DNA of 38,814 bases from a virus, in the IMG/VR virus record IMGVR_UViG_3300042934_000779, positions 1 through 38,814 of that record, one strand, 5' to 3'. A program made the position numbers and the translations under genes. The notes under the pieces are model-generated. The model searched no databases, was not told the origin of the DNA, and saw only the letters and a list, made by a program, of their open reading frames with translations. Of this stretch, positions 13,147 through 21,350 are shown piece after piece. Within the stretch, counting starts at the first letter, position 1; the number at the start of each line of letters is the position of its first letter.

Positions 13147-14503
13147 TGTGAAAAGGGAATTAGCAAGAAAGTCTTTTTGGGAATACTGCAAATTGATCGC
13201 TCCTAGTTTTTACAAAGAAGGCAGAGACTATCTGAAAACCTTCTGTAATGACTTGGAGGCTTTTTATTTTGGTGAAGATGAAGTACTCATTTGTAATATG
13301 CCTCCTAGACATGGGAAATCACGGACCGTTGGGCTATTCGCTCAATGGCTTTTTGGTGTGAATAACAAATTAAAAATCATGACAGGTTCTTATAACGAAA
13401 CCTTGTCCACTACATTTTCTAAATCGGTCCGAAATACGATTAGTGAGGCAAAAGCTGAGGAAGATAAGATTGTGTATAGTGATGTGTTTCCGTCTACTCG
13501 AATTAAACGTGGTGATGCTGCAGCGAATCTTTGGGGCTTAGAAGGTGGTCACTATAACTACTTAGCAACCTCTCCTACAGGAACTGCTACTGGATTCGGT
13601 TGTAATGTCATGATAATCGATGATGTTATTAAAAACGCTGAAGAGGCTTATAACGAAAACGTGATGGAAAAGCATTGGGATTGGTTTACGAATACGATGT
13701 TATCTCGTCTGGAAGAAGGCGGGAAAATTATCATCGTAATGACTAGGTGGGCGAGTAAGGATCTAGCAGGTCGCGCATTAGAGCATTTCAAAGAAGAAGG
13801 CAAGAAAATGAAACACGTCACGATGAAAGCACTCCAGGATAATGGGGAAATGCTTTGTGATGAAGTGTTATCGAAACAATCATACACCAGTAAGATTCGA
13901 GCAATGGGTGATGATATTGCTTCGGCTAACTATCAGCAAATACCGGTCGATGTAAAAGGTGTTTTATATAAAGAACTTAAAACCTATTCAGATATCCCTC
14001 AATTTGAAAAAATCATTGCTTATACAGATACAGCAGACGAGGGAGCAGACTTTTTATGTTCGATTGTGGCTGGAATCTATAAAGGTGAAGCCTACCTTCT
14101 GGATGTGTATTACACGAAAGATGGCATGGAGATCACGGAGATTGAGGTTGCTAAACAGTTTGTAGTGAACAATGTAAATAAAGCGCATATTGAGTCCAAT
14201 AATGGTGGACGTGGGTTTGCTCGTGCGGTTCAACGAATCTTATGGGATGTTCACGAAACAAAAGCAGTAGTCGTGAAATGGTTCCATCAAAGTCGAAATA
14301 AAATGGCTAGAATCTTAACTAACAGTTCCTATGTGATGGAGCATATATACTTTCCTGAGGATTGGCGATACAGATGGCCGGAGTTTTATAAGGCGATTAC
14401 GGAATTTCAAAGAGAAGGAAAGAACAAACATGATGATGCAGCTGACACCTTAACAGGAATTGCTGAAATAGCAAGTAAACGTGGTGTCGGAGTATTAAAG
14501 TAA
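13118..14503 (+). CDS. terL: Terminase large subunit
   Basis: The 461-aa product is a complete packaging motor and nuclease. Walker A is PPRHGKS at 62-68 and Walker B is MIIDD at 165-169. The C-terminal RNase-H-like nuclease shows YTDTADEGAD near residue 300 and KHDDAADTL near 443-451, which supply metal-binding acids. It pumps DNA into the prohead and cuts concatemers. The start is TTG with GAGGAG about 10 bp upstream, overlapping terS by 29 bp. Together with an SPP1-like portal and head genes this suggests headful (pac) packaging, which also fits the circular assembly. Confidence 0.96.
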   Translation: MNLSSLRLSDVKRELARKSFWEYCKLIAPSFYKEGRDYLKTFCNDLEAFYFGEDEVLICNMPPRHGKSRTVGLFAQWLFGVNNKLKIMTGSYNETLSTTFSKSVRNTISEAKAEEDKIVYSDVFPSTRIKRGDAAANLWGLEGGHYNYLATSPTGTATGFGCNVMIIDDVIKNAEEAYNENVMEKHWDWFTNTMLSRLEEGGKIIIVMTRWASKDLAGRALEHFKEEGKKMKHVTMKALQDNGEMLCDEVLSKQSYTSKIRAMGDDIASANYQQIPVDVKGVLYKELKTYSDIPQFEKIIAYTDTADEGADFLCSIVAGIYKGEAYLLDVYYTKDGMEITEIEVAKQFVVNNVNKAHIESNNGGRGFARAVQRILWDVHETKAVVVKWFHQSRNKMARILTNSSYVMEHIYFPEDWRYRWPEFYKAITEFQREGKNKHDDAADTLTGIAEIASKRGVGVLK

Positions 14504-14517
14504 CAGGGGGTGTTAAT

Positions 14518-15903
14518 GTGTATCCAAGTACACCAACAGAAACAGAACGATTAATCAAATTTATAGAAGATAATGCTCCAGTCGATACAGAGATCATACA
14601 GAAGATGATTGATTCTCATGACATCTCTAAGATGCTTGAAGGTGTTCGGTATTACGAGAATGAGGGAAGCATTAAACAACGGACAATTACCTATTACCGA
14701 GATGGTCAAAAGGTCATCGATGAAACGAAACCGAATAACAAAGTCGCTCATGGTTGGCATAAGCTTCTAGTGGACCAAAAACAGGCTTATTTAGTTGGGA
14801 ATCCTATCGTATTCGAAACAGAGGATAAGGGTCTTAGCGAGGCAATTGACGAGGTTTTAGGAGAAGATTGGGATGATACCGCAAACGAGTTGGTTCTCAA
14901 TGCCTCTAATAAAGGTCGTGAATGGTTACATCCTTACATCGATGAAGAGGGGAATTTTGATTATGTCATTATTCCAGCCGAGCAAGTGATTCCCGTTTAT
15001 GATGAGTCGAAAAGAAAGAAGCTTTTAGCCGTTATTCGCTACTATACGGTTGGAGATGTTCTCAAAGTCGAATATTGGGATAGTAAAACTGTCACGTATT
15101 ACGAGAAAACAGCTCATAGTGAATTAGTGATTGATGTGACGGTAGAGAACAATCCTGATAGCCATTTTTACCATAATAATTTAGGGTATGGATGGGAAAA
15201 GGTACCTTTCATTGAATTTAAAAACAATGAAAAATGCAAAGGGGACCTTAGCTATTACAAGGATCTCATCGATGATTATGATAAAAACGTCTCCAATGTA
15301 TCTAATAACCTAGAAGAGATTCAATCTCTTATTTATGTTCTAAAAGGTTATGAAGGTACAAGTTTAGCAGAGTTTATGGAAGGCTTGAGATATTACAAAG
15401 CCATTTCCGTAGATGGTGATGGTTCTGGAGTAGAAACCATTCAAGCCGAAGTCCCAATTGCGACCGTAGACAGTCACTTAGACCGTATTGAGAATAACAT
15501 TTTTACTTTCGGCCAAGGTGTGAATGTCAAAACAGATACATTCGGAAATGCTCCAAGTGGTATCGCATTAAAATTCCTGTTTTCTTTACTGGATATGAAA
15601 TCTTCCGTCCTGGAACGTAAATTCAAAAAATCATTAGAGCAGTTAATGTGGTTCTTATGCGAATATTTACGAATGGCAGGAAAAGGGGATTACGATTACA
15701 AAACGGTCAAGTTCACTTTTGACAAGTCCACCTTAATGAATGAGTTAGAAGCAGTTCAAATGGCTCAATTAAGTAAGGGAATCGTTTCAGATGAAACCAT
15801 CATAGCGAATCATCCGTTTGTTACAGACATTCGAGCTGAATTAGATCGTGTGGAGAAAGAAAAAGAAGCCTATGCTGCTTCATTACCTCCAATAGAGGAA
15901 TAA
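14518..15903 (+). CDS. Portal protein, SPP1 Gp6-like
   Basis: The 461-aa product resembles the SPP1 Gp6 portal family: an N-terminal LIKFIEDNAPV helix, a clip/wing region with KVAHGWHKLLVDQKQAYLVGNP at about 76-97, and a C-terminal helical part with NLEEIQSLIYVLKGYEG. It forms the dodecameric channel at one capsid vertex through which DNA passes. The start is GTG after GGGGGTG. Length and neighbours (terL before, Gp7-like after) match the family. Confidence 0.93.
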   Translation: MYPSTPTETERLIKFIEDNAPVDTEIIQKMIDSHDISKMLEGVRYYENEGSIKQRTITYYRDGQKVIDETKPNNKVAHGWHKLLVDQKQAYLVGNPIVFETEDKGLSEAIDEVLGEDWDDTANELVLNASNKGREWLHPYIDEEGNFDYVIIPAEQVIPVYDESKRKKLLAVIRYYTVGDVLKVEYWDSKTVTYYEKTAHSELVIDVTVENNPDSHFYHNNLGYGWEKVPFIEFKNNEKCKGDLSYYKDLIDDYDKNVSNVSNNLEEIQSLIYVLKGYEGTSLAEFMEGLRYYKAISVDGDGSGVETIQAEVPIATVDSHLDRIENNIFTFGQGVNVKTDTFGNAPSGIALKFLFSLLDMKSSVLERKFKKSLEQLMWFLCEYLRMAGKGDYDYKTVKFTFDKSTLMNELEAVQMAQLSKGIVSDETIIANHPFVTDIRAELDRVEKEKEAYAASLPPIEE

Positions 15904-15906
15904 GCC

Positions 15907-16827
15907 ATGACTAAGAACTTTGATGATCTAGATAAACATTTAGATAAATTGATAAGTAAGTCTGAAAATCGAGTGGTTAAAATTTATGCTGAAGGAAATA
16001 AAACCATCCGAGAACAACTTGCTCTTATGTACGAGAAATTCGAAGTCAATGGTGCTTTAACATTAGCAGATATGACCACTTACAATCGGTTAAGAAAGCA
16101 GTTAGACTCCATTAATGCGGAAATGGTTGCGGTGTATAATCAAACCCTTAAATTGGCTCAAGTGACGATGGAAGAACAGTATCTGGAGAACTATTTTCGT
16201 TCGGCCTATTTGTTAGAGTTTGAAACTCAGCAACGATTAGGATTCAATGTGGTCAATCCAATTGTTATTAATGCCATGATAAACAATCCAATCAGTGGTT
16301 TAACGTTAAAGGAGATATTAGAGAAAAATCGCACAGCGGTGATCTATAAGCTCCAACAAGAAATCACGAGTGGGTTGGTCCATGGGGAATCGTATTCCAA
16401 GATGATGAACAGAGTAGTGGGGGTATTAGATGGAGATCGTACAAAGGCTCAAAGGGTGGTACGTACGGAAGCTGGTCGAGCACAATCACAAGCTCGCATT
16501 GACTCAATTGAGCAAGCTCAAAAGCATTCAAGTAACATCACCAAAGTCTGGGATGCGACGTTAGATACTCACACCAGAAAAAGACATCAACAACTAGACG
16601 GAAAAGAAGCGGATAAAGACGGTTTCTTTACGTGTGAAGGATATAAAGCTAAAGCTCCTCGCCTTTTCGGAGTAGCGAGTTTGGATATAAATTGTCGATG
16701 TAGTGCAAGACCTCAGGTAAACGGTAGGCAACCAAGTGTAAGACGAGCAAGAAACGCAGATGGCACCACTTCTGTTATCCCTTGGACCAATTATGAGGAT
16801 TGGTACAATAATCGAATATCTAAATAA
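15907..16827 (+). CDS. Minor head protein, SPP1 Gp7-like (phage Mu F-like domain)
   Basis: The 306-aa product ends in the conserved head-morphogenesis motif: VVRTEAGRAQSQAR (about 186-199), WDATLDTHTRKRHQQLDG (about 215-232), then DINCRCSARP (about 260-269). SPP1 Gp7-type proteins bind the portal, enter the procapsid in few copies and help DNA delivery. The N-terminal half is helical. It follows the portal gene by 3 bp. Confidence 0.92.
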   Translation: MTKNFDDLDKHLDKLISKSENRVVKIYAEGNKTIREQLALMYEKFEVNGALTLADMTTYNRLRKQLDSINAEMVAVYNQTLKLAQVTMEEQYLENYFRSAYLLEFETQQRLGFNVVNPIVINAMINNPISGLTLKEILEKNRTAVIYKLQQEITSGLVHGESYSKMMNRVVGVLDGDRTKAQRVVRTEAGRAQSQARIDSIEQAQKHSSNITKVWDATLDTHTRKRHQQLDGKEADKDGFFTCEGYKAKAPRLFGVASLDINCRCSARPQVNGRQPSVRRARNADGTTSVIPWTNYEDWYNNRISK

Positions 16828-16868
16828 CCAACTCAACCTGTCCGTATGTTGTAAAAAGACGAAACAAA

Positions 16869-16905
16869 CCTATCGAGTCGTTACTCGTTAAAAACGAATA
16901 GGAGG
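16869..16905 (+). promoter_or_regulatory. Hairpin overlapping the scaffold ribosome-binding site
   Basis: CCTAT (16869-16873) can pair with ATAGG (16898-16902), which is part of the AGGAGG ribosome site at 16900-16905. Inside lie two alternative small stems: CGAGT/ACTCG (16874-16878 with 16883-16887) and TCGTT/AACGA (16885-16889 with 16893-16897). The element could tune translation of scaffold and capsid. Inference from pairing only. Confidence 0.4.
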
Positions 16906-16910
16906 CCATT

Positions 16911-17501
16911 ATGAAAGAAGTACTCAGTTTATTTGAAAAATTCCAAAGCGGTGAGCTAACTGCCGAACAATTCGAGGCAGAAGTGACCAAAGCCGATTAT
17001 GTCCCTCGCAAACGTCTAAACGATAAAATCACAGAAGTGAATACGTTAAAAGACGAGATCAAGGCACGAGATGGACAAATACTAGATCTTCAAAAAGCCG
17101 TAAAGGGGAATGAGGAACTTGAAAAGAAACTCACTGACCTGGAAAGAGCAAACGGAGATTGGGCAGCTAAGTATAAAAAGACGCAGATTGAAACCGCCAT
17201 AAAGTTGGCTGCTAAAGATGCAAAAGATCCAGCCGATGTTTTAGCGTTTATTAATAAAGACGGACTAGAATTATCGGAAGATGGAACTGTTAAAGGTTTG
17301 GATGAAGCTTTAAAAACGCTTCGAGAATCCAAATCTTATTTATTTGGGGATGTAAGTCCTGGATTAAAAGGCAGACAGCCTAATAACCCACCAGGAGAAC
17401 CCAAAGGAGTCACAAAAGAACAATTTAAGTCAATGGGATATACGGATAGATTAAAACTCTATAACGAGAATCCAGACTTATACAATCAACTTAATCAATA
17501 G
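16911..17501 (+). CDS. Capsid scaffold protein, Gp20-like
   Basis: The 196-aa product fits the phage minor structural Gp20/scaffold type. A short N-terminal LFEKFQSGELTAEQFEAEV comes first, VPRKRLNDKITEVN at about 31-44, then a long coiled coil (45-90). A C-terminal region with SPGLKGRQPNNPPGEP and a final helix (DRLKLYNENPDLYNQL) would bind the capsid protein. It sits directly before the major capsid gene, the standard place. AGGAGG precedes its ATG. Confidence 0.88.
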   Translation: MKEVLSLFEKFQSGELTAEQFEAEVTKADYVPRKRLNDKITEVNTLKDEIKARDGQILDLQKAVKGNEELEKKLTDLERANGDWAAKYKKTQIETAIKLAAKDAKDPADVLAFINKDGLELSEDGTVKGLDEALKTLRESKSYLFGDVSPGLKGRQPNNPPGEPKGVTKEQFKSMGYTDRLKLYNENPDLYNQLNQ

Positions 17502-17514
17502 GGGGAATTAGACA

Positions 17515-18327
17515 ATGGCTCAAACAAAAATGGCTAATATGGTGAATCCAGAAGTACTAAAAGACATGATTTCAGCGGAGCTAACAAACTCCATTCGTTT
17601 CGCACCACTTGCAAGAGTAGACCGTACATTAGTGGGTCGTGCAGGTAACACGGTAACGGTACCACGTTGGAACTACATTGGAGATGCCGAAGATGTAGCT
17701 GAGGGTGTAGCAATGGGCACTACGGTCCTATCTCACTCTACTCAACAAGCTACTATCAAGAAAGCAGGTAAAGCGGTTGAAATTACTGACGAATCTGTTC
17801 TTTCTGGATATGGCGATCCAATCGGTGAAGCTGGAAACCAATTAAAGTTATCTATTGCAAATAAAATCGATAATGATGCACTTACTGCACTTGGTACAGC
17901 TACTCTAACTTCTGGTGGAGGTACTGGATCATTAACTGTTGCAGTTGTAGAAGCTGCTCAAGAAAAATTCAATGATGAAGATACAGAGGAAATGGTGTTA
18001 ATCGCAAATCCTGCTGATGCTGCTGACTTACGTGCAAGTGCAGCAAGTGGTTGGACTCGTTCTGGCGACTTAGGAGACCGTTTATTGGTGTCTGGTGCTT
18101 ACGGTGAAGTATTAGGTGCTCAAGTTATTCGTTCTCGTAAGGTAGCGAAAGGAACAGCCTTCCTAGTGAAGCGTGGCGCACTTGCTATCTACTTAAAGCG
18201 TAATGTCGATGTGGAAGATGACCGCGACATCCTAGCTAAAACAACTGTCATTTCTGCTGATGAGCATTATGGAGTTGTGTTAGAAGACGAGTCCAAAGTA
18301 GTAAAAATCAGCGTTTCTGCATCTTAA
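17515..18327 (+). CDS. Major capsid protein (HK97-fold, N4-gp56-like)
   Basis: The 270-aa product looks like the N4-gp56 type of HK97-fold capsid proteins: a short N-arm, RVDRTLVGRAGNTVTVPRWNYIG at about 39-61, IKKAGKAVEITDESVLS at about 82-98, NKIDNDALTAL and a C-terminal beta domain with LGAQVIRSRKVAKGTAFLVKRGAL. It assembles the icosahedral shell with the scaffold. The gene has strong codon bias and a clear GGGGGAA ribosome site, and a terminator follows, all consistent with high expression. Confidence 0.93.
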   Translation: MAQTKMANMVNPEVLKDMISAELTNSIRFAPLARVDRTLVGRAGNTVTVPRWNYIGDAEDVAEGVAMGTTVLSHSTQQATIKKAGKAVEITDESVLSGYGDPIGEAGNQLKLSIANKIDNDALTALGTATLTSGGGTGSLTVAVVEAAQEKFNDEDTEEMVLIANPADAADLRASAASGWTRSGDLGDRLLVSGAYGEVLGAQVIRSRKVAKGTAFLVKRGALAIYLKRNVDVEDDRDILAKTTVISADEHYGVVLEDESKVVKISVSAS

Positions 18328-18334
18328 TTAAGTA

Positions 18335-18366
18335 GGGGAGTGGGTTTGTCCCTCTCCCTTTTCTTT
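18335..18366 (+). terminator. Intrinsic terminator after the capsid gene
   Basis: GGGAG-T-GGG (18336-18344) pairs with CCC-T-CTCCC (18350-18358) around TTTGT with one T-T mismatch, followed by TTTTCTTT. It likely reduces reading into the connector genes, so capsid mRNA exceeds downstream mRNA. Confidence 0.75.
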
Positions 18367-18385
18367 ATGTTAAAGGGGTGACATC

Positions 18386-18511
18386 GTGTTACTTAGACGT
18401 TATAAAGGCAAAGTAGAGCAAGTTAAAAAAGAAGAACCGAAAGTGAGTGGTTCTAGTGATAACAACAGAAAACGTAAAAGCGATTCTTCAACTAAAAACA
18501 AACAATCATGA
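18386..18511 (+). CDS. Small basic protein after the capsid gene (41 aa)
   Basis: A GTG with AAGGGGTGA upstream opens a 41-aa Lys/Ser-rich frame (MLLRRYKGKVEQVKKEE to KNKQS). It overlaps the connector gene by 56 bp in another frame. Short Lys-rich proteins do occur right after capsid genes in related phages. The strong ribosome site favours translation, but the overlap keeps this tentative. Confidence 0.5.
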   Translation: MLLRRYKGKVEQVKKEEPKVSGSSDNNRKRKSDSSTKNKQS

Positions 18512-18770
18512 TCCGTACATTGTAGTGATGATACCTCTTCTGGTTGATTTTACAAAAGATTGGTGTAGCAACTCATTCTTAAATGACCAAGAAGAAGTGG
18601 AACTTCCAAGTGGTGTACAAATCTTTATCCCTAAGGCCATTGAATACCTCATGAATAAGTCAGGGGTATCTAGTCGAACCATGGGTGCGGTGTCCTATTC
18701 CTATGATTTAGACTTCCCTTCATCGTTATTAAAGTTAATTAAACCTTATCGAAAGGTACGATTCTCATGA
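18456..18770 (+). CDS. Head-tail connector (SPP1 Gp15-like)
   Basis: The 104-aa product is the helical adaptor type that binds the portal: MITTENVKAILQLKTN at the start, LLVDFTKDWCSNSFL in the middle, and IPKAIEYLMNKSGVSSRTMGAVSYSYDLDFPSSLLKLIKPYRKVRF at the end, a pattern of Gp6/Gp15-like connectors. The GTG at 18456 gives the family-like N-terminus; a GTG at 18447 is also in frame. No good ribosome site precedes it, so it may depend on translation of the small gene at 18386. Confidence 0.82.
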   Translation: MITTENVKAILQLKTNNHDPYIVVMIPLLVDFTKDWCSNSFLNDQEEVELPSGVQIFIPKAIEYLMNKSGVSSRTMGAVSYSYDLDFPSSLLKLIKPYRKVRFS

Positions 18771-19075
18771 TGGAATATCCTCACACGATAACGGTTCAAC
18801 ATTTAACGACCATTGACGATGGAGCAGGAGGACATACGGAGGTTTGGCACGATTTAAAGACCGTAGAGGCTCATATTCAGCCGATAAGTGGAAATGAGTA
18901 CTATCAGTCTCAAAAGCTTCAAAACCCCGTAGAAATTGACATCTATACACCATATGACGGTGACATTCAGCCAACTATGCGTGCGCTGTGTAATGGTGAA
19001 CCAGTAAACATCAAAGCGGTATTAGATCAAGGCGGAATGAATGAGGTTTTACTGTTAAAGTGTTCACTCAACTAA
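18767..19075 (+). CDS. Head-tail joining / head closure protein (SPP1 Gp16-like)
   Basis: The 102-aa product is a small beta-barrel of the Phage_H_T_join type: YPHTITVQHLTTIDDGAGGHTEVWHDLKTVEAHIQPISG (residues 4-42), then EIDIYTPYDGDIQPTMRALCNGEPVNIKAV. It closes the portal channel after packaging and forms the tail docking site. It overlaps the connector gene by 4 bp (ATGA). An antisense gene overlaps its last 12 bp. Confidence 0.88.
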   Translation: MMEYPHTITVQHLTTIDDGAGGHTEVWHDLKTVEAHIQPISGNEYYQSQKLQNPVEIDIYTPYDGDIQPTMRALCNGEPVNIKAVLDQGGMNEVLLLKCSLN

Positions 19076-19276
19076 ACCTTTTCGTCTAGCTTCATTCTTC
19101 CATTCGCCTTCTTTGATGATTCGTTTCGATGCTTTTCCTTTATTTTTTAAATACAAGTCAACGGTTTTATACTCTGGTGGAATAGCATGAGACGGGACCG
19201 AATGAATGTACTCGTCATATGAAATGAATGTGGTTTCCAGCAGCATTAATTGAAAATCGGATGACATATCGACCAT
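19064..19276 (-). CDS. Antisense small gene inside the connector cluster (70 aa)
   Basis: This leftward frame fills the only gap in the head-tail cluster. An AGGAGGT site (19287-19281 on the minus strand) lies 4-5 bp before its ATG. The 70-aa product is not low complexity: MVDMSSDFQLMLLETTFISYD, then an amphipathic basic C-terminus (KNKGKASKRIIKEGEWKNEARRKG). I do not recognise it. Its 3' end overlaps the head-closure gene by 12 bp. Opposite orientation within a late operon marks it as a moron-type insertion, perhaps expressed in the lysogen. No clear promoter was found. Confidence 0.65.
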   Translation of the reverse strand: MVDMSSDFQLMLLETTFISYDEYIHSVPSHAIPPEYKTVDLYLKNKGKASKRIIKEGEWKNEARRKGLVE

Positions 19277-19301
19277 GTACTACCTCCTGGGTGGTGATTT
19301 T

Positions 19302-19748
19302 TTGAGAATTAACATAGATACAACCAATCTAAATAAAGCCATTCAACAGATTCAAAGCTATGCTGAGAATAAAGCGAATGGGATCAAAGAGGTTATAGCT
19401 GAATCCACTATGGCCATTGAAGGTGGAGCAATTACAAGGGCTCCTGTTTCGGAGATAGATGGTGGGAATCTTAAAAACTCGATTAACTCACAGTTTTTCG
19501 ATAATGGACTCACAGGTGAAGTAAGCGCAAGTGCTATGTATAGCATGTACGTCGAATTCGGAACAGGTATCCATGCAACAGGGGATAAACCTGGTCGAAC
19601 CACACCATGGGTTTATTTCGATGACAAGTTAAAAAGGTTTGTTTTCACTCGTGGTATGAAGCCAATGCCTTTCATGTTACCGAGTTGGGAAGAAGAACGA
19701 CCCATCTATCTAAAAAACCTAGAGCGAGAGTTGGGTAAAATCAAATGA
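19302..19748 (+). CDS. HK97 Gp10-like tail completion protein
   Basis: GGGTGGTGA at 19290-19298 points to a TTG start at 19302 (MRINIDTTNLNKAIQQI); the in-frame ATG at 19275 is less likely. The 148-aa product has the HK97-gp10 signature: helix with ESTMAIEGGAITRAPV, then LKNSINSQ, MYSMYVEFGTG at about 81-91 and a proline-rich C-terminal part. These proteins cap the tail or join it to the head. Its ribosome site lies within 2 bp of that of the antisense gene. Confidence 0.87.
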   Translation: MRINIDTTNLNKAIQQIQSYAENKANGIKEVIAESTMAIEGGAITRAPVSEIDGGNLKNSINSQFFDNGLTGEVSASAMYSMYVEFGTGIHATGDKPGRTTPWVYFDDKLKRFVFTRGMKPMPFMLPSWEEERPIYLKNLERELGKIK

Positions 19749-20146
19749 AAACAGCTCTATTTCCTTTACAAACTATTATTTACCAAAGGTTGTCCAATGA
19801 TTCCAACCTTAAAACAAAAAATATTAAGACATACGACTCGGTTCCTTCCGGTGCAACCTTTCCATACATCTCTTTAGGGGATGATACGGTGAATAATTGG
19901 GGCACCAAGACAGGGGACGGAGAGGATATTACTCATACTTTGCATGTTTGGAGTCGATATAATGGCAAAAAAGAAGCAAAGGAGATTATGAGTCTTGTTC
20001 TACAAAGCTTAACCGATACACCGCTATCTTTAGGGAGTGGTTTTTCTATGGATTTTTCTCGTATGGAATTCATGGAAGTCATAACAGATCCAGACGGAAT
20101 CACTCGTCACGGAATCATGCGTATGCGCTTTAAAATTTCTCAATAG
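19745..20146 (+). CDS. DUF3168 tail completion protein (SPP1 Gp17-like)
   Basis: The 133-aa product follows the DUF3168 plan: an N-terminal helix (LFPLQTIIYQRLSNDSNLK), VPSGATFPYISLGDD at about 33-47, HTLHVWSRYNGKKEAKEIMSLV, and a last beta pair with GITRHGIMRMRFKI. It makes the ring between tail tube and head. It overlaps the Gp10-like gene by 4 bp and precedes the major tail gene. Confidence 0.88.
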   Translation: MKTALFPLQTIIYQRLSNDSNLKTKNIKTYDSVPSGATFPYISLGDDTVNNWGTKTGDGEDITHTLHVWSRYNGKKEAKEIMSLVLQSLTDTPLSLGSGFSMDFSRMEFMEVITDPDGITRHGIMRMRFKISQ

Positions 20147-20157
20147 GAGTGATATAA

Positions 20158-20589
20158 ATGGCAAAAGTTAGAGGTGTCGATATCTTAGTTATGATTGATA
20201 TGGACCAAACAATCGCAACACCTACTGGAGTTCCTGATTGGGAAGCGGTAGGTGGTCAACAAAACGCTACTTTCTCTGATGAAGTAGAAGCAGTCGATAC
20301 GACGACAAAAGATAATAACGATGGTGGATATGATTACGATTATGGCCTATATGGTTGGACAGTAAGTTGTGATGGATTATACGTCAAAAATAACGCTGCC
20401 TATACCGCATTAAAAACGGCCATGAGAACACGTAAAAAGGTCAAAATTCGCATTCAAGAAGAAGGGCAACCAGTAGAAGAAGGAACAGCTCTTGTGATTT
20501 CAAGAGAATTAGAAGCGGGCTATGAAGAAAACGCGACTTATTCTGTTGAATTCCAAGGAACAGGTATTCCAACTACTCCTGTAAGCTAA
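20158..20589 (+). CDS. Major tail tube protein (TP901-1-like)
   Basis: The 143-aa product is a tail-tube beta-barrel: MAKVRGVDILVMIDM at the start, VGGQQNATFSDEVEAVDTTTKD at about 31-52, YGWTVSCDGLYV, and the final AGYEENATYSVEFQGTG. It polymerises as hexamer rings on the tape measure. The gene has a good TAGGAGTGA site, and a strong terminator follows it. That fits the need for many copies. Confidence 0.9.
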   Translation: MAKVRGVDILVMIDMDQTIATPTGVPDWEAVGGQQNATFSDEVEAVDTTTKDNNDGGYDYDYGLYGWTVSCDGLYVKNNAAYTALKTAMRTRKKVKIRIQEEGQPVEEGTALVISRELEAGYEENATYSVEFQGTGIPTTPVS

Positions 20590-20597
20590 TAAGTGGT

Positions 20598-20623
20598 CCA
20601 TGAGGTTTCTCATGGGCTTTTTT
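20598..20623 (+). terminator. Intrinsic terminator after the major tail gene
   Basis: CCATGAG (20598-20604) and CTCATGG (20609-20615) form a perfect 7-bp stem with a GTTT loop, followed by GC and six T. A clean rho-independent terminator that limits reading into the tape-measure genes. Confidence 0.88.
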
Positions 20624-20652
20624 CATTACAAAAAAACAATTGGGGTGTCCAT

Positions 20653-21012
20653 ATGAGTGAAGCAACCTTTAAAAAGGTGAGGCTAAATGGCGAAGATCAT
20701 GTATTAAAATTCGATTTTAATGCCATTGCGGAATTAGAAGAGTACTATGACAAAGGAATTCATGCCATTGTATCCGAAGAATCAGCAGGATTTAACACGA
20801 TTCGAAATATCTTTTGGGCAGGTATGCTTTGGAAAAATCCTAATATAAAAGTTCATCATGTTGGGATCATGCTCGAAAAGGATTTAGAAGTAAACGATGA
20901 ATTTGACTTCGATAAATTAATGGAAAAGGCTATTGATGCTCTTTTCAGCAGTAAAGCCTTTAAGTTATTAAGCAAAAAAGTTGAGCAGAACAATAAAGAA
21001 AAAAACGTCTAG
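20653..21012 (+). CDS. Tail assembly chaperone G (zero-frame product)
   Basis: The 119-aa product begins MSEATFKKVRLNGEDHVLKF, with GGGGTG upstream of the ATG. An upstream ATG at 20593 lies in the terminator and is unlikely. Position and size match gpG-type chaperones, which coat the tape measure during tail assembly. At its very end the frame carries the slippery heptamer that yields the longer gpGT form. About four out of five or more products usually stop here in known phages; the ratio is not known for this one. Confidence 0.85.
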   Translation: MSEATFKKVRLNGEDHVLKFDFNAIAELEEYYDKGIHAIVSEESAGFNTIRNIFWAGMLWKNPNIKVHHVGIMLEKDLEVNDEFDFDKLMEKAIDALFSSKAFKLLSKKVEQNNKEKNV

Positions 21013-21350
21013 GTGGCTTAGATTGGGAGTTTCTTAAAGAAATATCCTTTGGAGCTCTTAATTTAAGCCATGATAGGTTTTGGAAACTGACACCTTCGGA
21101 ATTCATCGATTTATACAATGGATGGCAATGGAGGGAAGATAGACGGTTAGATGAAATCAAAGCTTCACATGAGTTGAGAATGAGAGAGTTTTCGGTTTTA
21201 GCTAGTTGGCTAACACAACCTCATGTGAAAAAACCAATGAAACCGACAGATTTTTATAATCCGGAAAGAAGTAAAGAACAACGAAAAACAACCCCAGAAA
21301 AAACAAAGAAAATGATATCTATGCTAGAAGAGCAAATGGGGGTGAAATAG
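20653..21350 (+). CDS. Tail assembly chaperone GT (-1 frameshift product)
   Basis: A -1 shift at 21000-21006 joins the zero frame (20653-21006) to an open frame of 114 codons that runs from CGT at 21006 to TAG at 21348-21350. The extension (RLGGLDWEFLKEISFGALNL to EEQMGVK) has the GLDWEFLKE and LTPSEF features and a Trp-rich centre typical of the T part. It has no usable start of its own, and it ends exactly at the tape-measure ATG. This is the conserved gpG/gpGT arrangement of siphoviruses. Confidence 0.87.
21000..21006 (+). promoter_or_regulatory. Programmed -1 ribosomal frameshift site (A AAA AAC)
   Basis: The heptamer A AAA AAC is in the correct phase (GAA AAA AAC in zero frame), two codons before the TAG stop. 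Both tRNAs can re-pair after a one-base slip. It is one of the strongest known bacterial slippery sequences. I did not identify a clear stimulatory stem downstream. Confidence 0.88.

Noticed and set aside
18386-18770. Frameshift joining the small basic ORF to the connector
   Set aside because: The connector frame would need a +1 shift and no suitable site is present; two overlapping genes explain the sequence better.
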